Assembly (NCBI GenBank): GCA_945859605.1 | Contig: OX243812.1 | Location: 48,086,871 to 48,150,870, forward strand | Origin: Lumbricus rubellus | Lineage: Eukaryota > Annelida > Clitellata > Crassiclitellata > Lumbricidae | Length of the DNA: 64,000 nt | Reading direction: 5' to 3' | Part shown: one piece after another, positions 21,015-30,306 of the stretch | Position numbering within the stretch: the stretch's first letter is position 1 | Layout of the letters: each line of letters starts with the position of its first letter | Translations under genes and position numbers: made by a program | The notes under the pieces: model-generated | The model's input: the letters and a program-made list of their open reading frames with translations, nothing else | The model's database searches: none | Told to the model about the DNA's origin: nothing

Positions 21015-21421
21015 GTATCAAAAAACTCAGCTTAAGGATTATCTTTCATCACTCTTACTCTACCATTCTTGTCCACACAGCTGGCATAATATTCCTATCA
21101 AAAAGCGTATCTCACTCTTAGCGTAGGCCTACACCCTTCCCAGTGTTGTACAGTAATGAAGTAAAAGTAACGCGTTACTGTACTTAAGTAAAAGTTTGAG
21201 TACTTTCACATGTAACGAAGTATGGGAAAAATGAAATACTTTTACTTTCAACGAAGTAAAATTTTACCCATATTTCAGTACTTTTACTTCGCTACAATTT
21301 ATGCGACACTCGTTACAATGTTCGTTACTTCAAAGCAGCGGCGCCGCCAGGATTTTATTTCTGTACGCACAACTTGCACAAAATAATATGAAGCGAACAG
21401 CGATCGATACGAGCTTATATT

Positions 21422-21475
21422 CAGGGGCGGATCCAGGATTTTTTGTTAGGGGGCGTAAATACTACCAATCCAATC

Positions 21476-21476
<1 letters not shown>
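21422..21476 (+). mobile_element. Left-end remnant of CAGGGGCGGATCC MITE
   Basis: CAGGGGCGGATCCAGG at 21422 matches the left end of the family at 4812 and 22715, but no right end or duplication follows. Confidence 0.55.

Positions 21477-21528
<52 letters not shown>
21477..21528. repeat. (TA)n microsatellite
   Basis: Uninterrupted TA array. Confidence 0.95.
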
Positions 21529-21538
<10 letters not shown>

Positions 21539-21989
21539 GTGCTTAAAGTGTAAAAAAGTGCCAGGACGCTGTATTGTAGGCCTAATTGGTCGTCAGTGGC
21601 GGCGCCGAAAGCTTCCCGCGAGTGGCGAGTGCCGAAGGCACGAAGCCCATCCCGACTAGGGGGTCTGGGGGAGCGTCGTAAGCTCCCCCAGCGGGGTCTG
21701 GGGTGGAGCCCCAGCGACCAGCGCATTTTTGGCTGTTTCGACCTTAAATGGAGCCATTTTTAGGCTCTTGTTTGCCAGCTATTTGTGAACGACAAAGTCG
21801 CGAAATTTTTAAGAATAAGTCGTTTTTCAGTGTCGCAAGCTACCAGGATAACAATAAAAATGAAAATGTTATTGTAAAAGAGAAAGGTTTTGTCTTTACA
21901 GTAAGCTCCCCAGCGGGGTCTGGGGGCGGAGACCCAGCGACCAGCGCATTTATGGCTGTGTCGACCTCAAATTGAGCCATTTTAGGCAG

Positions 21990-22171
21990 TCATGTTGAAC
22001 CTATATAGGCCTAATATATCTTTCTTTGGGCGCATAACGTATAAGTAGGATAGGATCTATAGGATTCTCTCGTGGTAATATGGAAATTCAAACTGTCACC
22101 CAATAAATTTAGACCATGTGACAATTATATAAAAGTTTGCGCCCCTAGAAAAATTTCTGCGGGCGCCCATG
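21990..22171 (-). mobile_element. Truncated copy of the CATGGGCG MITE
   Basis: The reverse complement of 22070-22171 aligns with 20694-20790, and the right part aligns with the interior near 20830. The other terminus is missing. Confidence 0.7.
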
Positions 22172-22539
22172 CTAAAGGCTTCAAATTATTACCCCCTCCT
22201 AAACATTACCCCCCCCCCCCCCCGCAAACTGTAATTTGCATCAATCGTTGCATTTATTGGACTAAAAATATCAGAAAAATAATCCCGCTCCTTGTTTTGG
22301 TCTGAAGATTTTCATCCGTCATCCCACTTCGTGGTTTGGTTTGTTATAAATATTTTCATCTGTAACTAAAATACTAAATCGCCGCTGAAGTTACATGGAG
22401 AAATGGCTTCGAGGCTATTATTTTTTCCGAGTAAAATATTGATAACAAACCACAGTGGGATGACGGATAAATCTATGCAAATCTAGCGTCCGGGGGTAAT
22501 CTGAAACTGGTTACGGTACAAGTTACCAGGGGGTGATGC

Positions 22540-23175
22540 TTAGGAGGTGCACTTTGATAACTTTAGATCGGCATGTTGCTATGCTATCGTCGCCTTGAAG
22601 CCGGAATTTTCCAGGTTCGAATCCACCTCGCCGCGTAAGGACCTTGGGCAAGTCCTTCACTCACAATTGCTCAGCGCTTCGGCCGGAGTAGAGAGCTTGA
22701 AGGGGCGCTATAACCAGTGGCGGATCCAGAACTCTTCCAAGGGGGGGGGGGGCAAAAATCTTAGAACCTGGGATGGGACAGGTGAAACAAATTTCGAAAT
22801 TTGGTTGTTGGTCGAAAATAAATAGGGATCAGTCTTTGGCTGAAGTACTTTTCATCCGCCAAAAAAAGTTGATGAGGTTTTTTTTAGTCATCTGCCAAAA
22901 GTTTTTTGGAGAAAATCATACCATTTCATCCGCCAAAAAAGTTGATGACCTTTTTTTTACTCCTCCACTTGAAAACCGACTGGGGGGGGGGGCCACGTCC
23001 CAAGTCATTTTCCGAATAGGGGGGGGGCAATATGCCATTACACGCATATGCATATTGCTAATTTCATACCAAATGGGGGCCACGTCCCATGGCAGTTTTA
23101 AATGGGGGCCATGGCCGGATTGCCCTCCCGGATCCGCCCCTGGCTATAAAAAAGTGCACATAAAAACACGTACAA
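22540..23175 (+). mobile_element. tRNA-derived SINE, copy 4, split by a MITE
   Basis: B-box GGTTCGAATCC (22614-22624), CGCGTAAGGACCTTGGGCAA, CTTCACTCACAATTGCTCAG and the tail GAAGGGGCGCTATAA are present. The tail resumes at 23143 as GCTATAAAAAAGTGCACATA after the hAT element 22715-23142. The A-box region is diverged. Confidence 0.85.
22715..23142. mobile_element. hAT MITE D inside the SINE
   Basis: CAGTGGCGGATCC..GGATCCGCCCCTG ends have 8-bp duplications with one mismatch (GCTATAAC 22707-22714, GCTATAAA 23143-23150). It contains inverted copies of the GACTAAAAAAGGTCATC module near 22868-22893 and 22938-22960. Same family as 4812-5159. Confidence 0.9.
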
Positions 23176-23917
23176 ACAAAAATTAAATTTAAAAAAAAGT
23201 TTTAACGGTTTTACATCCCGGAATCCCAGGATCCATAGACCTCTAGGGCCTAGGCGGCTATAAGACGCTCAATGCCAAGATGGCTCTCTATTAGAGTGTA
23301 AGTAAGTAAGAAAGTAAGTAGGCCTATATTCTATAGATTATAAAATTTCAATAGAATTTCATCGCTTATAATAAATTTGCAATTTGTGAAAAAATTTTTT
23401 TTGCCTTTCCGCGCTGTACGCACTTGCGTAAGTGCGTACGCCTAACGGCGCCTCTGCTTCAAAGCGCTAATTAACATTTCGTTTCGCTAAGCTAAGACAG
23501 CTTATTCAAATTTGCATGCCTAAAAATAGATTTTTCGATGCGTGGTGCACGCTGGATGCACTGCCAGTTCTGCAGCAGAACGACTCTTCAGCTGTGCATT
23601 GTGCTAACAATGAATCGGAAGCGTGCATACTAGACTCAACGATAAGTGCCATTTCGAGAATTTAGTATTTTTGAAGGTTAATAATCGATTGAGTTAAGCT
23701 TATAGAAAGACTCGGTACTTTTACTTGTTACTTAAAAAGTATTATTTGAAGGGGCTACTTTTTACTTTTACTTAAGTAAAATTTGTGATGAGTACTTTTA
23801 CTTTTACTTAAGTAATTAAAATCCATTTTACTTTTACTTTTACTTAAGTACATTGGCCCGATACTTTCAACAACACTGACCCTTCCTTCAATCGCTCTGT
23901 CCCTCTCTCTGCCTCCC

Positions 23918-23918
<1 letters not shown>

Positions 23919-24005
<87 letters not shown>
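23919..24005. repeat. (GTCT)n(CT)n microsatellite
   Basis: Compound tetranucleotide/dinucleotide array just outside hAT element A. Confidence 0.95.
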
Positions 24006-24887
24006 GCTCTGCAGCGTCGGTCGCACAGCAGTAGCATTCCCGCCACTCAGCCACCTGGCCTGCCTTAATATAATTACATGCAGACCTACGCTCGATATCT
24101 TGCATAATAATTAGCTGACTATTATAATTATGTTATACAAAATTAGCTTACAGACTCCCTGATTGTGAAGGTTGGCTACGTTCGATCACTCACAATTCAC
24201 TGCATTACTAATACTAGGCTACATAGGCCTAAACCCTATAATTATACATAGCCTAACATATAGGCCTACAGGTCTACGATTCATTTATGCGCTTCGAGTG
24301 GATTTCTTGAAGGGCCGCTATATAGATTCTTGAAATGAATGAATGAATGAATGGTTTCAAATAGGCCTATAGGCCTACGGCTCTGTGGTAAACCATTAAT
24401 TTTTCAGCCGTAGGCCTATGCCCTAACTAAAAATACTTAACAAGAGAGGAAGGTAGCACACTTGAAAGAAGGTCCTGGTATAAACACTGATTCGCCACAG
24501 ACTGCATGTTGATATTAAGTTGTAAGCTGCAATTAGGCTTAGATCGAGTGTGACTAAACGGTAGGCCTAATCATCCGGGTAATGAACAGCGAACGGACAC
24601 TTATTTTTAAATCTGAGCGCCGTCCTGGTAGCCTAGGCTACTTATTGGACCAGCAGAACCTGGAATGGTAAGAGCGTCCAGGCACAATTTGCAACTTGCC
24701 ACGTTTTGTCGTGCCATAACCATAATTATAATTATGCCCATTAGCCTCTGAACCAATTTGATTAAGCGAGTTGGTTCACGGTTCACCAGTCACCACAACG
24801 ACTTCAGATATGTGTACAATGTCATGATCATCCAGTGCTTCCAATCTTCATTTAAGAAATCCCATAATCTTGACTGACCCGTTTAGG
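24006..24887. other. No gene; octamers and a LINE/SINE tail
   Basis: A GAGTGGATTTCTTGAAGGGC tail with CGCTATATA and an (AATG)n run lies at about 24295-24350. At least six TAGGCCTA octamers occur between 24220 and 24570. No coding region is recognised. Confidence 0.4.
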
Positions 24888-24919
24888 CCATGGTGTAAGA
24901 AGGGATGGTGTGCGCACTT
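24888..24919 (+). repeat. 32-bp repeat, inverted partner at 27276-27307
   Basis: The 32 bases from CCATGGTGTAAGAAGGG to TGCGCACTT are a perfect reverse complement of 27276-27307. The pair encloses a MITE and the whole GTTCC satellite. Confidence 0.9.
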
Positions 24920-25031
24920 GGCTGAAATTTGTGGCTAAAGTCGCTAGATGGCGTAGCATGCAACAGTTGACGGACCTCGCCCATAAGCCTAATGGAATTT
25001 CATGATATTGTATGGCATATATACTTATACT

Positions 25032-25359
25032 CATAGGCGTAGGGGACATTTCAACGTTGGGGGGGCAAAAATTAGACTTTTGCCCGAAATTTTTTTTCCC
25101 TCCGGCCGAAATCTTAAGAAAAATTTCCGTTACGTTTGCCCGAAAATTCTGACGACCTTTTTTTAGTCATTCGGGCAAAATCTCCATTTTTTTTCGGGCA
25201 AGTCTGATTTTTCGGGCAAGAAGACCCGGAAAAATAAGAAAAGTAAAAATTTTATAAAACTTTTTTTTATTTTTCCGGGTCTGCCTGCCCGAAAAATCAG
25301 ACTTGCCCGAAATTTGGGGGGCATTTGCCCCCCCTGGACCCCCGTCTCCTACGCCTATG
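25032..25359. mobile_element. hAT MITE, CATAGGCGTAGG termini
   Basis: CATAGGCGTAGG..CTCCTACGCCTATG is flanked by the perfect duplication CTTATACT (25024-25031, 25360-25367). It holds TCGGGCAA repeats and an inverted GACTAAAAAAAGGTCGTC (near 25148-25170). The inner part is a large imperfect palindrome around GACCCGGAAAAATAAG. Related to 5850-6171. Confidence 0.9.
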
Positions 25360-25446
25360 CTTATACTCCTTCACTGCATGTCCGTTCCTTAGTGCCAGTC
25401 TCATGTCTGGACGAAGGAGGAGGTCGACACAAATTATCTTTGCTAT

Positions 25447-27193
25447 GTTCTGTTCCATCTGCTTTTGTTTCCTTTTCTCTTGTGTTCCGTGTTCTCTGTT
25501 CCATGTGATGTTATTGTGTTCCCTGTGTTCCAATGTTTTCTATGTCCTCTGACCCTGATGTTCATATCGATGTTCCGTGTTCCCTTGTTCTCTGTGATGT
25601 GCCCTCTGTTCCCTGTTAATTGATGTTCCGTGTTCCTTGTTCCCTGTGAAATTCCAGGTTCCTTATGTTCCATGCTCCTTAATTGTTTATATTCCTTATG
25701 TTCCACGGTCCTTGTTGTTTGTTTCGCGTCCTTTGTTTTCTTATGTCGCTGGTGTTGAATGTGATGTTCCATGTTCCTGGTGTTCCTTGGTTTTCCCTGT
25801 TTCTCATGTTCCACGGTCGTTGTTACATATTCCGCGTTCCACGTTGCTTACCGGTAATATTTCTTATGTTTATCCTGATGATACATGTTCCTTTTGTTCC
25901 ACGGCCCTTGTTGCGTGTTTTGCGTTCCTTTTTTCTTAATGTTTCTGATGTTCCCTCTGGTGTTTCATGTTCATTAAGCTCCACAGTTTTGTTGCGTGTT
26001 CCGCGTTCCGTATTTTTTATTGCCTCTGAAGTTCCTACGATGTTCCTTGTTTCTTATGTTACCTTGTGTTTCTTGTGTTCCTTGTAGTCCTTGTTGCATA
26101 TTCCTGGTTCCATGTTCCTTAATGTTTCTTGTGTTCCCTCTTATGTTCCTTGTTCCTTGCGTTCCACGGACCTTGTTGCGTGTTCCACATTCCGTGTTCC
26201 GTTTTCCAGCGAACGTTTCCTGATGTTCACCTGTTCCTTGGGTTCCACATTGCTTGTTCCACATTCCGTGTTACATGTTTCTTAATGGTTCTGATCTTCC
26301 CTTTTATGTTCCATGTTCATTACGTTCCACGTACCATGTTGCGTGTTTCACATTTCGTGTTCTCTAATGTTTCTCATTTTCCCGTGATGTTCCAAGTTGT
26401 TAATGTTCCATGGTCCTTGTTGTATATTGCTTATGTTCCACGGTCCTTGTTGCTTGTTCCGCGTTTTTTTTCTGATGTCGCTGGTGTTCAATGTGATGTT
26501 CCATGTTCCTTGTGTTCCCTGGTGTTCCCTGTTTCTTACGTTCCATAGTCCTTGTTACATATTCCGCGTTCCATGTTCCTTAATATCTCTTATGTTTATC
26601 CTAATGATTCGAGTTCCTTCTGTTCTACGGTCCTTGTTGCGTGTTTCGCGTTCCCTGTTCCTTAATGTTTCTGATGTTCCCTCGGGTGTTCCATGTTCCT
26701 TGTGCTCCATGGTCTTTGTTGCGTGTTCCGCGTTTAATGCCTCTGAAGTTCCCGCGATGTTCCTTGTTTCTTATGTTCCCTGATGTTCCTTGTGTTCCTC
26801 ATTCCTTGTTGCACATTCCAGGTTCCATGTTCCTCAATGTTTCTTGTGTTCCCTCTGATGTTCCATGTTCCTTACGTTCTGTAGTACAGTCCTTGTGGCA
26901 TGTTCCGGAATGCATGCATGTTCCGTGTTCCTCTTCCTATATTCCCATATTCTCTGAACGATAGTCTCAGTGATGATTCGTGTTCTTTACCTTACACGTT
27001 CTTTGTTATATATTCGCTTAGGCCTATGTTTCCTGGTGTTCCGTGTGATGTTCCATGTTCCCTGCAATGTTACCTGACCCTCATCGCCCCTAGTATATTC
27101 CAAGTGATGTTCCCTGCTATGTTCCTGCGCTCTCCTTGTCCCTATGTTCCATGTTTCGAATGTTCCTTACTTCTTGCTCTATATTCCCTGTGC
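25447..27193. repeat. GTTCC-based satellite with ~730-bp higher-order period
   Basis: About 1.75 kb is built from TGTTCC(A/C/T)TG-like 5-12-bp words. Long blocks repeat with a period of about 725-733 bp: CGCTGGTGTT..AATGTGATG near 25749 and 26479, ATGTTTATCCT.ATGAT near 25867 and 26597, TTAATGTTTCTGATGTTCCC near 25937 and 26661. Long stop-free frames on both strands are a consequence of the short word length and are not annotated as genes. Confidence 0.9.
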
Positions 27194-27275
27194 TGCATCC
27201 GCGCAAATCGGGACAGTAGCGCCACCTGCTGAACTAAAATAAGTCTAGCCAAAAACGTTGTATGGCCAGTATAGG

Positions 27276-27307
27276 AAGTGCGCACACCATCCCTTCTTAC
27301 ACCATGG
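27276..27307 (-). repeat. 32-bp repeat, inverted partner of 24888-24919
   Basis: Exact reverse complement of 24888-24919. A hAT element inserted a few bases downstream. Confidence 0.9.
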
Positions 27308-27314
27308 TTTAGGC

Positions 27315-27645
27315 CAGTGCTGTCCAACCTGCGGCCCGCGAGGTGATTTCAAGTGGCCCGCCTAAGCTAGTGAAGTTTTTTCATATTTTTTGAAAATGGA
27401 GAAAAATAAATCGCAAGTCAAATTGCATAGCCATAAGTTCATAACTTGGCTTATTATTTGACAATGTGAACACAAAATCCAGTTTCCACGACGAATTCAT
27501 TATGATTTATTCCATAGTAATTTCAATACAGCTTAAACAGTTTTCATTAGAATATGCTCGTTGCTTTTAAATTCGACGTTGCGGCCCTCGGCTTCAAGAG
27601 ACCTTCTTCAGTGGCCCGCTGTGTAAAAAAGGTTGGACAGCACTG
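27315..27645. mobile_element. hAT MITE, CAGTGCTGTCCAACC termini
   Basis: CAGTGCTGTCCAACC and GGTTGGACAGCACTG are exact inverted ends with the perfect duplication GTTTAGGC (27307-27314, 27646-27653). GCGGCCCGCGAGG and AGTGGCCCGC motifs near the ends are typical of this widespread animal hAT type. Confidence 0.95.
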
Positions 27646-28281
27646 GTTTAGGCTATGTTCTAAAAATACCAATACAAGAAATAAAACTAAAAATGTGCAG
27701 AAAGCTAACAAAGAGAAAAGGTCTCAATCACCTTGCCATCAGTCAAGGACATAATTATAACGGACCGCGACTCATACCAACTTACGGATGTCATTTATAT
27801 AGCGCATAATTTGTAGTTTTTTACGCGGGTCAATCAGATTCATTTCAAGAATTTATATAGCGCCTCTTCAAGAAATCCACTCAGAAGCGAAGGTTATATT
27901 TTCAAAGCGTTCAGTTATAACAAAAACGCTCCGTTGTAACAAAAACGCTCCGAATTTCAAGTTATTATTCACTCGGCATGCAGATGTTAGGCTATGTGGC
28001 AAATGAAAGTCCATAGGATGTTGGCGCCCTGCTCCGTAGGCAGGTGGTCTCTTTCCAGATTGGCACATTGTTGGTGCATGCAAAACAGAAGGCGGGGCTT
28101 GTGCATTCAGCCTCCGAATGATGTTTTCATTGACCGGGGTTCAAAGTCGAAGGTTAGAAAATAAACTTTTATGCCCCAGACTGCAAGCCTGTTTACAATT
28201 GCAGATGCAGCGATAATGTATTTGCTGTGCTTGTGTTATGTAGGACTGTATGCATGTAGGCCTACTGTAAAACCGTATATA
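27646..28281. other. No gene; two LINE/SINE tails on the minus strand
   Basis: TTTATATAGCGCATAA (about 27798) and TTTATATAGCGCCTCTTCAA with CCACTCAGAAGCG (27853-27893) are inverted copies of the shared 3' module. The remainder is unrecognised. Confidence 0.5.
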
Positions 28282-29463
28282 CACCGTGACTCAAAAAAAG
28301 TAAGCCAATTTGTTTTTCATATATCTCTAAAGCCCGATAACATATCACGCTAAAAAAATTTCAAATATTTAGAGAATTGGACCAAGAATATGATTCCAGA
28401 ATTTCATGAAATAAAGTTGAGCGGATAAAAAGTTATGAATATTTAAACTTCATATACCGAAATTGCAGTTTACAAGCAATTTCCTGTCAGATTCAATAAA
28501 ATGTTTCCTTATTATCTCTAATGCCTGATGATTAATCATTCTAAAATTGTCCAGATATGTAGAGAATTGAACTAACAATATGACCCTGACAGTATGGTTT
28601 GATTATTTAATTAAATAACATGCTCAAAAGTCCTCCTCCTGCTTGCACGCAAGCCTGGAGGCGCTGGCACCATGGCATGCATTAGGCAACAGCATCGTCG
28701 AATATCCTCTGGTCCAGGCCATACCACACTTCCAACAAGCGTTGCTTCAGATCGTTTATGCCATGGATTGTTGTCTGATAGACCCGGTCTTGCATCATGC
28801 ACGCTCCACACTTTACAGTCGACAGAATTCAAATCTTGGCTGTTCGGAGGCCATAATGTGGGAGAAATGAAGTCTGGCGTCAGCATTTCGATGGTTTCCT
28901 TGGCTCTGTGGGCTGGCGCTGTTCCGTTGAAAAAAGAAAACAGCCTTCCGCGGGCTACATATTTCTGATAACAGGTGGAAGATGTTGTTACAGTAGAACA
29001 TTGCGATAATATACTCCCTTAATTTTACTCTAGGATCACTGAAGACCAAAATTGGGAACTATCAAGCATCGAAGCCGCAACGAACACCATAACAGACTTG
29101 CAGAAAACTGAAATTTCTGGAGATTAAGCTTAAATATTCATATCTTTCTATCCGTTCAAATTCATAACACGATATTTTGGAATCCTATTCTTGGTTCAAT
29201 CCTCTAAATATCTGGAAACTTTTAGTATGATTAATTATCAGGCATTTATTGAATCTAACAGAAAATTGCTTGTAAACTGCAATTTCGGTATATGAAGTTT
29301 AAATATTCATAACTTTTTATCTGTTCAACTTTATCTCATGAAATTTTGGAATAATATTCTTGGTCCAATTCTCTAAATATTTGGAAAATTTTAGCGTGAT
29401 ATGTTATCGGGCTTTACAGATATATGAAAAACAATTTGGCTTACTTTTTTTTGAGTCACGGTG
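28282..29463 (-). mobile_element. Mariner/Tc1-like relic with ~310-350 bp inverted repeats
   Basis: The element starts CACCGTGACTCAAAAAAAG and ends with the inverse at 29463. TA lies on both sides (28280-28281, 29464-29465). The left arm, about 28282-28600, and the right arm, about 29110-29463, are near-identical inverted copies, far longer than the usual 20-30 bp of Tc1 elements. A broken transposase remnant lies between them. Confidence 0.9.
28611..29075 (-). pseudogene. Broken mariner-type transposase, C-terminal half
   Basis: Two reading frames on the minus strand show FNGTAPAHRAKETIEML and then LTPDFISPTLWPPNSQDLNSVD-like sequence with CKVWSV. These correspond to the second (Q.D.APAHRA) and third (WPPNSPDLNP.D) catalytic blocks of DDxD transposases. 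The Asp expected in the second block is Gly here. The N-terminal DNA-binding half is absent and frameshifts intervene, so it is inactive. Confidence 0.85.
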
Positions 29464-29465
29464 TA

Positions 29466-30306
29466 TATAATACACACACACACATTTTATAAAAGAGAGT
29501 CTGACCTGGAATATACGTTGTTTTAGTTTGAAGAGGGAAATTTGCTTTGTGGATAAACCATTTTAAAGTGATAAGGTAAGGAAACTAAGGATGGTCGTTG
29601 CTGGAAATGATTACCCATGTGTGCATTGGCCGTCCTGTTAAATATATGTTACTGTATTTCTGATTTTTTTTACATCTTTGCTTGTTTAAATGTAAAAGAG
29701 GAATAGGTATATTTTTTCCCTGCTGCACACTGATCTCTTAGATGAAAAACTGTAGACATAAAAGCATGCACAGTGTTACAATCATCATGATTATTTGTTG
29801 TGTTATTTTATGCATCATTATTAAACCCGGCTTCATAAAATCATGTCCAAGATCTTTGCACCCTTTAGTTGTGCTACTGAATTCTTCATATCATATGTTT
29901 ACCACTATTTTCAACATTTTATTATTCGCCATCTCATCTCCTTTTACCCCACCTGGCCCTTCTTCATATCATTCCATTGCTACTGATGCTCCTGCTGTTC
30001 TTCATCATCGTCATTGTTCATTGAATCAGCCATAAATTTTAAGCCAATGGTGGATAGTTGTCTTGTCTTTGTCAACAACAGATCCGATGACTTTGAGATG
30101 AAGTGTCTGATGAGTCTATCAAAGCTTGTAGAACTGCGTCTTTGAGTTTTTTGCATTTTACGTAAGTTCACACTTATCAAAATGGCTAAATCTGCTGTGA
30201 AAGGTAGTTTCAACGGAAATAGAATGCCGCTACTATTGCGCTGCATTTCAACGGAGTTGTGAATTGATTTGATAATTTGTTTTGGTTTTTGCTAGAGAAA
30301 CTAACA
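29466..30306. other. Upstream flank of SARDH
   Basis: No gene is recognised. A short CA run lies at about 29472-29484. The sequence just upstream of 30307 may contain the SARDH promoter and 5' UTR, but I see no TATA box or other element I could defend. Confidence 0.4.

Larger units (their letters stand above)
21336..23456. mobile_element. hAT element B nested in A
   Basis: The ends CAGCGGCGCCG and CGGCGCCTCTG are inverted. The perfect duplication CTTCAAAG (21328-21335, 23457-23464) lies inside element A. It carries a TA microsatellite, two duplicated GCGACCAGCGCATTT segments (about 21675-21770 and 21900-21992), a truncated CATGGGCG MITE and a SINE that is itself split. No transposase frame is seen. 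Confidence 0.85.
21141..23878. mobile_element. hAT element A (outer), CAGTGTTGT termini
   Basis: The left end CAGTGTTGTACAGTAATG is matched by the right end CAACAACACTG. The perfect duplication ACCCTTCC flanks it (21133-21140, 23879-23886). Subterminal regions are rich in TACTTTTACTTAAGTA-type repeats at both ends. Of its 2738 bp only about 610 bp are its own, and the rest is hAT element B inserted within it. No transposase remains. Confidence 0.9.

Noticed and set aside
21591..21610. Another hAT left end (CAGTGGCGGCGCCG)
   Set aside because: No matching right end or 8-bp duplication found.
25447..27193. Long ORFs on both strands (up to about 139 codons) as protein genes
   Set aside because: They follow the satellite words, occur in several frames at once and show no domain.
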